NCBI GenBank assembly: GCA_037044905.1
Contig: JBAOKB010000126.1
Span: 434,001-498,000, forward strand
Origin: Hortaea werneckii
Taxonomy: Eukaryota; Ascomycota; Dothideomycetes; Mycosphaerellales; Teratosphaeriaceae
Direction of reading: 5' to 3'
DNA length: 64,000 nucleotides
Shown here: positions 9,854-20,700 of the stretch, piece by piece
How positions within the stretch are numbered: the stretch's first letter is position 1
How the letters are laid out: each line of letters starts with the position of its first letter
Program-made: the position numbers and the translations under genes
Notes under the pieces: generated by a model
What the model was told of the DNA's origin: nothing
The model's database searches: none
Seen by the model: the letters and a program-made list of their open reading frames with translations, nothing else

Positions 9854-11525
9854 ATGGCGGAAGAGAAGCCCACCCAGAGCGAGCAGGATAGCTCCGCCCC
9901 GCTTGCCAAGTCTCTGGACGAGCGTCTCACCTTCCCCGACTCGAAACGATCCGACAATGACAACAACACCTCCGCACCATCCAAATTCTCATGGAGCGAC
10001 GAGATGGAGACGCCGACGGTAGAAAAGAAGAGCGAGTTAGAAAACGCGCAGTCCGATGGTGCAGCCGAGGCTCCAGTGGGCGAAGCACAGAAGGACGGTG
10101 CTACGACATGGTTGAACGGGTCCGAAGGGCTGGACGAGCCCGAATTCGACGTCAATGTGAAGCTGGCAGACCTGCAGGATGATCCGAACAACCCCTTGTA
10201 CTCAGCTAAGGCGTTCGAAGACCTGAATCTGTAAGTTTCGGACACGCGGGAAACAGTAGAAGCCAACATGCTGACTTGTTTGCAGGCGCGAGGAGCTGTT
10301 GCGTGGGCTATCGGTCATGAGCTTCAACAAGCCTTCCAAGATTCAAGAGCGTGCCCTACCACTCCTGCTGAAGAACCCTCCAACCAATCTCATTGGCCAA
10401 TCACAATCCGGCACGGGCAAGACTGCCGCCTTCGTCCTCAACATGCTCTCCAGAGTCGACCTTAGCACAAAGCAACCCCAGTGCTTGGTTCTGGCTCCGA
10501 CGCGTGAACTGGCGAAGCAGATTGCAGGCGTGGCGAGCGTCATGGGCGCTTTCCTCGAAGACAAGGGTCTCACGATTGCTGAGGCTATCCCACAGAACTT
10601 GCCACCCCGTGGACAACCGCTGCAGGGCCAGATTGTAGTCGGCACTCCTGGCACCGTGATGGACCTCATCCAGCGTCGTCGTCAGCTTGACGTCCGCGCT
10701 ATGAAGGTTCTCACTCTCGACGAAGCCGACAACATGCTCGATATGCAGGGCATGGGCGACCAGTGCAAGCGCGTCAAGGTCATGCTTCCTCCTTCCGTCC
10801 AGGTCGTCCTCTTCTCCGCCACCTTCCCGGCTCAGGTCCTCGACTTTGCCGCCCTCTTCGCTCCAAAAGCCAACCAAATCACGCTCGAAGTCGAGAAATT
10901 GACCGTCAAGGGCATCAAGCAGATGTACCTTGACTGCAATTCGGATGAGGACAAGTACAACGCCCTCGTCAAGTTTTACGGCCTCATGACCATCGCCTCC
11001 TCTATCATATTCGTCCACCGCCGTGACACAGCCGCCGAGATCGAGCGTCGCATGACCGCCGAAGGCCACAAGGTCGCCTCCCTCACTGGTGCACTCGAAG
11101 GTGCGCAGCGTGACGACGTTTTCAACCGGTTCCGCTCCGGCGAGGCCAAAGTCCTCATTACCACCAACGTCCTCGCCCGTGGCATCGACGTGCAGACCGT
11201 TACCATGGTCATCAACTACGACATCCCTGAGACACTCTCCCACCAGCCCGACTACGAGACTTATCTCCACCGTATTGGGCGTACCGGCCGATTCGGTCGC
11301 ACAGGTGCCGCGCTCAGCTTCGTCCACGACAAGCGCAGCTGGATGCAGCTGATGGATATCTGCAAGCACTTTGGCGTCGAGCCGACGAAGCTGGATACGA
11401 CGGACTGGGACCAAGTGGAGAAGATGTTGAAGAACATCATGAAGAATGCGAGGAATGCTGTCCCGGGTGGTGGCGGGGAAGGAAAAGGCTCGGCGGCCGG
11501 TCCTGAGGAAGGCATGGCTGATTAG
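9854..11525 (+). CDS. DBP5: DBP5, DEAD-box ATP-dependent RNA helicase for mRNA export
   Basis: RNA helicase at the cytoplasmic face of the nuclear pore that strips export factors from mRNA, activated by Gle1/InsP6. Two exons (9854-10230 and 10286-11525) around a 55-nt intron give 538 residues. All helicase motifs are visible: the Q-motif region FNKPSKIQERALP, SQSGTGKT (I), PTRELAKQ (Ia), VGTPGTVMD (Ib), DEAD (II), SAT (III), IIFVHRR (IV), TNVLARGID (V) and HRIGRTGRFGR (VI). Dbp5-specific features are the segment DDPNNPLYSAKAFEDLNL before the core and the PETLSHQPDYETYLHR stretch. The N-terminal 90 residues are acidic and disordered, and the C-terminus ends in a short Gly-rich tail. A long antisense frame overlaps it but is a codon shadow. 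Confidence 0.96.
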
Positions 11526-12558
11526 GAATAGACCTTGCCATTCTCTCTCCCCTGACTGACCGACTTCACCTTGCTTTTTCCTCACTCGCATTGCAATGGG
11601 CACAGGGACAAAGGGGCAGGACGTCGGAATCTTCTTCTTTTTCCTCAATTCAGCGAAATGGGCGTCGGATGTTCATGTGATGGATGGGGTTTTGCACGCC
11701 CGGGAAAAAGCGTTATATCGAGCTTTATGAGAGGACGTGTTTTCTGATACCAGAGAAGGGAGAGAGAGGTTAGAGGGGGAAAGGGGAAGGGGAGGGGGGG
11801 GAAAGGCATGGAGGCGCCCGGCGGGACATTTTCAGCAGCGGGACTCAGAGCATAGCAAGGGTCAAAGAGCGCTTAGCAATTGAAAAAAAAGAGAGCCGTG
11901 CTGCTCTTAAATGAATGGAAGACAAGATTTCAAAAGGTTCCCTGGCTTTCACTCTTCCACCGAGAAACCAAAAGGGGAAATTGCAGGTTTCGCTTGCACC
12001 TATCAACAGCGAATGATTGACGGGAGCGTAAATTGTGTGGAAGCAAGGGTCCGGGTGAGCCAGTGGGCCTCGTCTTAATGATGGAGATAGGGGACGAACT
12101 GGGAAACTTGATACCTTCATCCGCGCGTAGCAAAAGCGTTAGCATTTTGAGAGGAGTGCGTAGATTAGGTAGCACGAATCGATTACTCCTCGTTGAAGAA
12201 TTGGGTTCTTTTCACTTCGTTCAGGTGCTCAGATTGACAAATCTGCTTTTTCTCCCACCCATAATTTGGGCCGCGAGACTGGGGTATTATCTTCAGGTAC
12301 TGAAGCAAGGTACCTCACTCCATGAAAAAAGTAGATAAAGAGGGGAGAACGTTTAGCGTGATAAAGTTCTCCGTTGGGAGTTGTCTCTGGTGTTTTTACC
12401 CCTGCTTAGAGTATACTTTCTTTGCATAAAACTTTTGACCCTTGTTCATACTTCCCGCTTCTCTTATAAGCCATCTTACTCGTTCGTGGTCTATTGAACG
12501 ATAGACTGGCCCTCTGGTTGCGGACCTGCCTGTCTAGCTTCCCCCGTCGCCTATCCTG
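11526..12558. other. Convergent 3' region of DBP5 and the copper-fist gene
   Basis: About 1 kb between facing stop codons. It contains a purine-rich strip (about 11755-11805, AG and poly-G) and otherwise mixed sequence. Small open frames on both strands show no protein-like composition. Confidence 0.6.
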
Positions 12559-14190
12559 CTACCCTTCCCCATCCCCGCCGCAACAACACGATCGCTTCTC
12601 CGCCCGGGGCTGTATCCCAGCGGCTCTTGATTCGGGCGCGGGGTCCCCCGTCTCCGTTCCCAACGCTGCCGCTTGAAACTGCAGTGGTGGACCTGATGGA
12701 GGCGGCGGCGGTGGTGGTGGTCGATCTAGATCCTGAATCAGGAACTCGCTCAGATCATCCAGACGCCCTGTATTTCCATTTTCGACACCGGTGGATCCGT
12801 CCCCTAGCCCGAAGTCCTCTCCCGGGTCGAAGGGCGAGAAGTCCGGGCTTACGAGCCCGTCTGGTGGCTGGAGGCTTGGTTGTCTGGAAGGGTCTTGGGG
12901 GGTGAAGAGGCCTGGGGGGCCGATGTCGAAGGGGGAGAGCGGTTGCTGGTGGGCGTCTTGTGTGAATGGTTGGGACATGGGGTCGTATGTGTTTGACTGA
13001 GTCGCGGGCGGTTGGGTATAATCCAAGTGATTTTGCTGCGGCTGGTGGTGAGGTTGATGCTGTCGTAAATGCTCAGATGGTAGTTCATAGCGGGGCGGCT
13101 CCTCGAATGCTGCCGTGGCTGTCGGCGCGACATACGTCTTCGTTCGGGCGTGCTTACGGCCACAGCACTGCGCCCAACTACCTGTCACGGTATTCTGCAG
13201 GACAGGCGGGCACATACGGCATGTACACCCTGCGAGACCGCATGTCTGGCAGATGGCGGACGGGAACTGATGGTTGAAGTAATCGTTCGCAAATCGCTCG
13301 AAGCTGCTCGATTGTGCTGGTTGGGGCGGCGGCTGTTCCGGAAAGCTTATGTTTGGCATCATGCCACCGAAGGGAGCAAATTCCGCTTGCTGGGGAGGTC
13401 CTGGAATGTGCGGATGTGAGTTGAATTGGTACGGAGGAGGACTTGTCGGCCCTTGGCAGCATCCGCGATCTTCTGGTAGCCGGACGTTGGCAGCAAATTG
13501 AGAATGATGATACTCTTGTGCTGCTTGCGGTAGTGGAGTGTTCCACGCTAAGACGTCTGGCGTGACACTCTGCTCACTGCCTTGAGGTCCGCCTATTCCC
13601 ATCATGCCGAAGCGTGGTGTAATGGTCTGCGAAGGCGACCGTACGTTGTATTCGCTAGGTACGAACTGGAGTGGAGGGCCGGTGTTTTGCGGGCCAGGCG
13701 TACTTCTCGTACTGCTCACGCTAAATGTCCTTGGGCTTCGCGTAGAGAATGCCGGCGTCATTGGAAGAGGTGTAGGTACCTGTGCAGCATGACTTGCTTC
13801 CAGGTCCTCCTTAGTCTTGTAGAAGTCAACTGTCGGCTTCTGCAATGCCATCAGTTGATCCCAATGTTTCGGCTCCAAAAAGCAGCAATATCGTCCTTGC
13901 TCGTCGCAGCGACACTCAGCCGTCCGCTTTTCACCTTTCTTCGGCTTGTGCGGACATGTTGCTTTTGCCACTACACATTTGCACCCGCCGGTGCTCCCAT
14001 ACATGCACGTGCATGAATTCGAAGGTCGGCCCGGCCGTTTGACTGTCCAGAAAATCTTGGTTCGGCAAACCGGAATACCGCAGGATGTCGTCCTATGACC
14101 ACGTATACATGACATGCAAGCGATTTTGCAAACCTGGTTGGTCCTGGAGTCGATGACCTCAATGGTCTTAAAGGGCTTGTCGCTCTCCAT
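12559..14190 (-). CDS. Copper-fist DNA-binding transcription factor (variant)
   Basis: Nuclear metal-responsive regulator of the Ace1/Mac1/Cuf1 superfamily. One uninterrupted frame of 543 residues starts MESDKPFKTIEVID; an upstream in-frame TTG is ignored. The N-terminal domain carries ACMSCIRGHRTTSC and VKRPGRPSNSC, the copper-fist zinc module and its minor-groove KRxGRP hook. It is followed by a Cys-rich block (CTCMYGSTGGCKCVVAKATC...ECRCDEQGRYCC). The fist is preceded by about 18 residues instead of opening the protein as in Ace1. Around residue 350 there is a second Cys cluster (CQTCGLAGCTCRMC...CC) that could bind Cu(I), and the tail ends CCCGG. The middle is Pro/Gln/Ser-rich, as expected of an activation region. 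Whether it senses copper excess or shortage cannot be told. An additional 5' exon cannot be excluded. Confidence 0.85.
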   Translation of the reverse strand: MESDKPFKTIEVIDSRTNQVCKIACMSCIRGHRTTSCGIPVCRTKIFWTVKRPGRPSNSCTCMYGSTGGCKCVVAKATCPHKPKKGEKRTAECRCDEQGRYCCFLEPKHWDQLMALQKPTVDFYKTKEDLEASHAAQVPTPLPMTPAFSTRSPRTFSVSSTRSTPGPQNTGPPLQFVPSEYNVRSPSQTITPRFGMMGIGGPQGSEQSVTPDVLAWNTPLPQAAQEYHHSQFAANVRLPEDRGCCQGPTSPPPYQFNSHPHIPGPPQQAEFAPFGGMMPNISFPEQPPPQPAQSSSFERFANDYFNHQFPSAICQTCGLAGCTCRMCPPVLQNTVTGSWAQCCGRKHARTKTYVAPTATAAFEEPPRYELPSEHLRQHQPHHQPQQNHLDYTQPPATQSNTYDPMSQPFTQDAHQQPLSPFDIGPPGLFTPQDPSRQPSLQPPDGLVSPDFSPFDPGEDFGLGDGSTGVENGNTGRLDDLSEFLIQDLDRPPPPPPPPSGPPLQFQAAALGTETGDPAPESRAAGIQPRAEKRSCCCGGDGEG

Positions 14191-14961
14191 GCCTTCTCTC
14201 AAAGAAGTGTGACGGAGCCAGAATGGAAGTGAAGACGATGGCGCTTACGTCAGAACAATTGCAGGTGCCATCAAGGTCTGTGCCGGCGGACGCTGCTGAA
14301 CGACAAAGCGTTCTGTGGTTCAGCGCCACGTGAATGTGCAGGCAGGCAAGCACAGCTGTAAGCAATCCGCCACCTCGGACAGGAACTGACAGTCGCAATT
14401 CCAGTCAAGCGGTAGCAGTGGCACAAGATCCGCGAAAGAATGACTTCTGGAAGAGCGGGAACAGGTGGGAGTGCCAGACCTGAACCTTTACCGAATGTAG
14501 AAGAATAGAGCAAGTTTACGGATCGAACCGCTGCTAGAGAACCAAGGCGACGCAGCTGAGAACGAGTGTCGTATCTACAGGGCGGCGTAGAGCTTCGAAG
14601 TGGTAAACGGAGGATCAACGCTGCAGACATATGAGACGATGGCAATGTAGCCGGAGACAACCTGAGTTAGTGAGGCCAGGATATGTCTAGATATGTCGAA
14701 TCGTCAGGACACGGCGGTAGAAGTGAAGTTCAACGATCGGCAGGGCGGTTCCGTGTTCTGCCGCTCTGTAAAGCCGGCATAGTTCCGAGGGCTAGACTCA
14801 TGCTTTTTCTGCCCAGAGCAACGCACATGGCTTTGACTAGGTAGACGAAGTGAATGCTCGGGGCAATTCGCAGTAGAGGTCTCTAAAAATTCACGAAGGT
14901 AATTTCATGTGACGGCAGGAGAGCCTTGAATAACCTGGTAAAGTGCACTCCAGCCTTGATC
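14191..14961. promoter_or_regulatory. Divergent promoter region of the copper-fist gene and EFM7
   Basis: 770 bp between two divergent starts. I looked for an upstream exon of the copper-fist gene and for copper-response-like elements and found nothing decisive. Confidence 0.45.
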
Positions 14962-15865
14962 ATGAGTGACGACGAGAGCATGGGAGGCGACCTCTTTCAG
15001 GAGCCAGAAGGATATTTCAAACCTGAGGAGGAACCGACATTTGTGAAACACCAGATGCTGAATGGTAATCAACTTCAGCTTCGGCTTGTAGGACACAATC
15101 CACTCTGGGTAGGTAGACATTCCACTTGTTCCCTGGTCTTTCCGTTCCTTGTCAGCGCTTTTTCGTCTGACGATAACACCTCAAGGGACACCTGCTCTGG
15201 AACGCTGGAAGAACTCTTGCAGACTATTTGGAAACCAACTGCGATCGATTAATACAAGGCAAGACTGTTCTTGAGCTTGGGGCTGGCGCCGGACTGCCTT
15301 CCTTGATTTGCGCGGTCAAAGGAGCAACGCAAACTGTAGTGACCGACTATCCAGACCCTGAACTGGTCGAAAACCTCCGTTACAATGTCGAGCACTGCAA
15401 TCAGTTACCTTCACCACGCAACATCGAGGCGGAGGGCTATCTTTGGGGTGCACCTGCTACAGAGATCGCACGCCATCTCCCCAAATCAGATCAAGCACAA
15501 GGTTTCGATCTTTTGATTCTGGCCGACCTGCTCTTCAACCACTCTGAGCACAGGAAGCTTGTATCTACTGTCCAACAGACCCTTAAAAAATCACCCGATG
15601 CCCAGGCCCTGGTCTTCTTCACCCCATATCGGCCATGGCTATTAGAGAAAGATTTGGCTTTCTTCGACCTAGCACGAAGCGAAGGCTTCAAAGTGGAGAA
15701 GATCTTCGAGAAGACGATGGAGAAGGTCATGTTCGAAGAGGATCCCGGAGTAAGCAATGTACCCAGTCGAATGTCTTCGAAGCATACTAACAATGGCAGG
15801 ATGAGCTGTTGCGTCGAACGGTCTTCGGATACAGCTTGAGATGGTCGAAAGAGAACATCAAGTAG
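14962..15865 (+). CDS. EFM7: EFM7/NNT1-type S-adenosylmethionine methyltransferase
   Basis: Family-16 lysine/N-terminal methyltransferase; the yeast homologue methylates the N-terminus and Lys3 of elongation factor 1A and was first annotated as nicotinamide N-methyltransferase. Three exons (14962-15108, 15186-15749, 15800-15865) give 258 residues against 261 in yeast. Intron 1 has an unusual AAG acceptor; intron 2 has a textbook TACTAAC branch site at 15785-15791. Visible motifs are DLFQEPEGYFKPEE at the start, GHLLWNAGRTLADYLE, the SAM-binding VLELGAGAGLPSL, VTDYPDPELVENL, and the catalytic-loop segment LLILADLLFNHSEH. The C-terminal exon encodes the conserved short strand ending in RWSKENIK. 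Substrate is inferred from the family. Confidence 0.92.
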
Positions 15866-17183
15866 TGATAGACCTCCAGGGTCCTTCTTGGCTGATCATA
15901 TGTTGGTATGAATGATGAGGTTATTGAAGAGGCACCGAAGGCTCAAAGAATCTTTGGTCATCAAGGTCGCAGAGAGATGAAGTCTCGATGAGGCTTTTGG
16001 CGGTTTCTTGAGACCCATGCCCTCAAGAACAATCACTGCTGGTAGATACGCTCAGCGAGTTGGAGGGAGGTTGGAACCGGTCCGCGATGTGACCAAAAGA
16101 AGCTCTATACACACTTATCATCTAGATAGAGCTAGAACTACACGATACCAAAAATACAGGCACCGTATGCAAAGAGACAGCACTTCCATTCCACAAATAC
16201 GTAGGCTTCAGACATCTGCCGTCAAAGAGTCAACTGTACATGTAAGCTTGAAACTCTTTACTGTACATTGCTCAAGCTATAGATGTGGTTCTACCCAAAA
16301 ACTCAGCTCCCGAACAGCCTGCTGTCACCGATCATGCTCACATGCTCACGCTAGAGCACACTTCCGCCTCCGACGGGGTCACCCATGCTGAATTGTCATT
16401 GCGGCGCTCACATCATTCCAGCGATCCATCAAAGCCTAAGAGCTTCCCCTGTTGATACTGCTCACCAATGTGCACAGGCGACGGAGCCCTTTCTGCTTGG
16501 CGTTGCGTTCCTGTCGCAAACCACTTGCTAGCCAGTCATGGCCGCGCTCACAGTCATAGCGGCACCAAGAGAATGGCACGCCCTGCTCAAAGCAAATGAG
16601 CAGTGCCCCTCGACGGCTTTAGTACCACGCAGGCAGTCCCAACAGCCCTCGGAGATGACGTTTGGCCCACCTGCATAGACGATTGAGCTTCCAGCAGGTC
16701 CGTCTCCGTCAAATATTTCCGTCGGCTTTTTAGATTCCACGCTGCCTTTCTGAGCTGGGCTCGGTCTTGGGGCCATCGTAAAAGTGCCGAAGCAGGGGCT
16801 GAGAAGCGTTGGGGGGCTTTGGAGGAGAATTTGGAAGGCACGCAGATGTAATGGTCCACACCACTGAGTCACATGACTGACTGTTCGCCGTCTATAAGGA
16901 CCAATGCACATCAGGCATTGCACATCAGGCCAAAGCCGCACGAATATGCAGTGTGCCGGAAGCAGCCCTCGAATATCCCCATGTTGATGCAGTATAGCTA
17001 GAAATCGGTGATTGCCTTTAAAGTCCGGCGTCTTGCAGGATTGAGGAGTGTGCTGCCTGGTTTGGTGCGGTTTTGGTGAGCGCGTGGTGACCCTCGTTTT
17101 TGGACTTGAGTTGCTAGCCATTGCAGCTTCGGAGGGTAGCAATGGAGCCTGGACGTTTTCTTGCGCCTGCAGATACCTAGCGT
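15866..17183. other. Intergenic, no supported gene
   Basis: 1.3 kb downstream of both EFM7 and SDH6. A minus-strand open frame (17142-16528) is Cys/His/Pro-rich with no recognisable domain, and plus-strand frames are equally weak. I regard the stretch as 3' regions plus spacer. Confidence 0.5.
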
Positions 17184-17423
17184 CTACACAGCGATGTTGG
17201 TGACACCAGGCGACTCGTACGTCTCCAGCTGACGGCTTCCCTTTCGTAACAGAAATTCGATTGTGCCAAAGTCCTTCTTGTTCAGCCCCCTGTTTCTTTC
17301 GAACTCTTTTCTCGCGAAAACGTAAAAGTTGGGTTTCGTTTCGGACGGCTTAGCTCGGCAAGCGCGCAAGCACTTGCGGTAGAGGCTAAGTACATCGCGC
17401 TGAAGTCCGGATAGACGTGCCAT
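17184..17423 (-). CDS. SDH6: LYR-motif succinate dehydrogenase assembly factor (Sdh6/SDHAF1)
   Basis: Mitochondrial matrix chaperone that helps deliver and protect the iron-sulfur clusters of the SdhB subunit of complex II. A single exon of 79 residues is read. The LYR tripeptide sits at residues 14-16 within LSLYRKCLRACR, and the family-typical second half FARKEFERNRGLNKKDFGTI followed by EFLLRKGSRQLETYESPGV is intact. The length is within the usual range for SDHAF1. No presequence is apparent, as is usual for small LYR proteins. It diverges from NUP192 with only 353 bp between starts. Confidence 0.9.
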   Translation of the reverse strand: MARLSGLQRDVLSLYRKCLRACRAKPSETKPNFYVFARKEFERNRGLNKKDFGTIEFLLRKGSRQLETYESPGVTNIAV

Positions 17424-17776
17424 GGGCGAGCAGCGTGGTCGGGAAGAATGGCTGAGCGACAGCGAGGTTGAATGTTGGGTTTGTATTTGATGGATGCATG
17501 ACGATATATGTAAATGCCAATGCGGACTGCCTGGCCCCAGCTTTCAAAAGTTGTGCGGAAATCATCCGTCCAGATCGCGTCCCCGTCGCAGACACGCGAA
17601 GAGCTTCGAATGCATGTGAAGCTGCTCTCCCTGCGAACGAACAATTCTGCTTCGGATTTCTGGGCGCATTGGAGGTTGGAGTGGCAACGAGGAGCCCCGA
17701 CTATGGCCAAATCATCTGAATGAGACGAACCACCCAATCGATTCCCGCCGGTCGAACATAGCAACCGACCGCAAAC
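17424..17776. promoter_or_regulatory. Short bidirectional promoter between SDH6 and NUP192
   Basis: 353 bp separate the divergent ATG codons, so both genes must share this regulatory space. Open frames that cross it are not protein-like. Confidence 0.5.
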
Positions 17777-20700
17777 ATGCCTGCAACAGCGCAATCCGCC
17801 TACTTCCCTTCCCTCGACAGGTGCCTCACAGGCGCCCATCGACTGATCTCGTGGAAGGCAGCTTACCATGCGTTATCCGACGATCTCGAGGCGGTGAGAG
17901 AGAATAGCACGTTACAGGATTTCCTCGGCGATGATGAAAGTGTTGCGATCCTGAGCAAGCCTTTTCAGCCCTTTGAGCGCCCGTCCGCGAGTACCAGGAG
18001 TGCATTCGATACTAGAGTGGCACCCATTAACATCTCGCAGTCTGCGAACGGAGATTGCAATTTAGAGGAGATCAAGAAAGATGCAGTGTGGCTGTCAGAG
18101 AAGCTCAGCGTGGACGAAACGAGTTGTTTGCGAATAGCAATACTTGAGTGGCAGCAGAGACCCGCAGACCTGCTGTTCGAGGGCCCGCAGAAAGCTGCTG
18201 CTAAGCCAAATGCAGATCTCAGATCGTCGTTCTTAGCAAGCACGGCGAGCTTTTCAGCTTCTACGAACCGTGCCGCGACGCTCGGCTCTGACTTCAGCAA
18301 AGAGGAAACAAGACGGGAGAGACAAGTCCATATCTACGGCGAAGAGCGCTCATATTCTTTGAAGCTCACCGCGGATCTGGTCAGTTACGGTGGAACGCAA
18401 GGCTCATTCAGCCTTCGTCGTTCTAGCTCTTGGCTTGATGAACTCGCTGCCCGGATTACAGACCAATTTTGCGCGCCAACTCTTGAATTTGCGGAAAGCC
18501 AAAGCAGCATCACGCAAAGCGTTGATTGCGTTGGAAAGGTTCTCCAGGCCCTGCACGACCGATCACAATGGCCCAAGGCCTTCACTGATGGCGAAAACGC
18601 AGCTTTGGAAGAGGAGTACGTCAGCTCCGCGCTTTTGAACATCGCGAGCGTCCTAAGGATTATACTGGCTCAGCTGTACAGTCTTTCTGGACCGCCTGGA
18701 GGAGAGCCTGTGCTAAAATGGTTTAATTTGATGAAAGTTGACCAGTATCAACATTTGCAGAGTCTACAGCCAACATTGTCACTTCCCGACGTATCGCCCA
18801 TCCAATCGTTGGCATCGATGGTATCTCTGGCTATGCTGGCTCCTGCGCATACAATACCATCGATACAAGAGTCTGCTTCGACACAATCCGACGGAGCTAT
18901 CACATACCCACAACTTCCCAATCAACAGCCATTCTACATCAAAGACGAAACCATATCAGAGTTGCATAAGCTCTTCTTGTATTCGGTGGCAGAGGGCGTG
19001 GATTTGGCACTCCCGGCTGTTTACGCATGGGCTCTCATCGTCAAAGCCATTCGGGACATAGCCATTCCTCTAAGTCAAGCGCGGCATGAAGACGGCTCAG
19101 GCGATGCAGAGCCGGGAGACCTACGTCGCCAGTCTCGTACCGCGCAGCAGGACACACAAGTTGAAAGGCAGTGGGAGTTGTTGCAGCGTGAAGTACCTTC
19201 AGGCTTACCCGGCGAGGCAAAGACAGATCCTGCTGTATTCTTGCTAGAGAGAAGTGTAGGGCCTGTGTACGGCTTAGTGCCGGCGCTTGGTAGCACCATC
19301 GGAGCGTCCTTTACCAGCGGCGCTGGTCAATTGGACCAGACTAGTCTTATAGCGAGAGAGGGGCTATGTCTGTTGCTCAAGGAAGGCTTCGAAGTGGTAG
19401 GGTATAGTTCCGAAGTTTTCGATGCCTTCACTGCTGCGATGCAACCAAGCATAAAGACGACTGGGCTAGATGATCGCCACGACAATCTTCCGAATCTACT
19501 GGCTGCTGGAGACTTGAGCTATCTGCTCAACCAGGCTATGCTACGATACCCATTCGAGCTTTCACCATTCCTGCGCATACTTGCAATGACTGCGCGGGCG
19601 GAGAGCGAGTCCGCGGCAGGTCCAGCAAATGTGGTACAGCAAATGGAGGACTTCAAGAGTGTCACTATCATGGTACCCACAGACTTCCGAGACTTTAGAT
19701 TGGAGAACGAGGAAGCGAACACCAATGAGATGGTGCTTACCGACACGATCTCGCTGTTTGTCCCCAAACAGAAGGCCATGTCCTTTGACGGCGAGCGGCG
19801 CCTGCTAATGGACCGCGCGACCCGCGGTGCTCAGGACGCAGACGGGAACTTGATTCTTTTGCCTGCCGGAACTTCCGGTCAGATTCTGAGAGAAGATAAA
19901 CCGATCGTGCTGCTGCTAGAGCATAAGCATTCTGGACTCGAGTACCTTGGGTTACTGCTCTCAACATTGCTGCCGACGAGCGAGCTGATACCCGCGCCGC
20001 CTGCTCTGCTGCTGGACCAAACAACCGCAGCTGAGATCGTGGTGTTGATCAACGCCTTGACACTGGCATCTCTGCGACAAGAACAAGGCGTTGAAGAAGC
20101 CAAGGTATTGCTGGGGAGACTAAGCTATGCTCTCCCAAATGAGCAAGACATCATCACCATCATCTCGGATATCTTCGAGATGGAGCTTCTGTCTTACCTC
20201 GATCAATCCTTCAGCGAAGGGAGTCTCGATCTTTTGGTAGCTTGCACCGACTTCTGGAACATTCTGGTCGAGGTCTCCCCCGAGCGCGTCTGGTCCATGC
20301 TAAACCGCAGTAGCCTCCTGGGTGCTTCAAGCGGGACGCCTACTGCCTTGGCGGCTGTAGTAGGTGGTGTTGAAGCGCCATCAGGCGTGTTCAGGTTCCT
20401 GGCTACATGCACGAATCTGTATAGCCACTTGGTTGACAACACTATTGCGGGGTTGATAAGACGAAAACCCAAAGAAGCTGGTTCCTCCAAAGTGGTGGCG
20501 CGCAGACGCTTCGATTCGCCTTTTGCGGACCAGCTGTCAGCTACGCCAGAACGGACTATCAGAGATGTTCTCACTGCTTGGCAACGAATCATGCTGGATG
20601 CGTACCAGAACATGTCGTCCTGGAGATTCATTGACATGGAGGAAAAACAGGGCGTGGCCGAAAGTATGATGACAAGCTTTGAAGGTATAGTGAGAGTCGT

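Noticed and set aside
10401..11648. 415-residue frame antisense to DBP5
   Set aside because: It lies opposite a fully conserved helicase and shows the composition expected from its complementary codons; no domain.
16528..17142. 204-residue minus-strand frame
   Set aside because: No domain, signal or splice logic, and frames of similar size overlap it; best explained as spacer.
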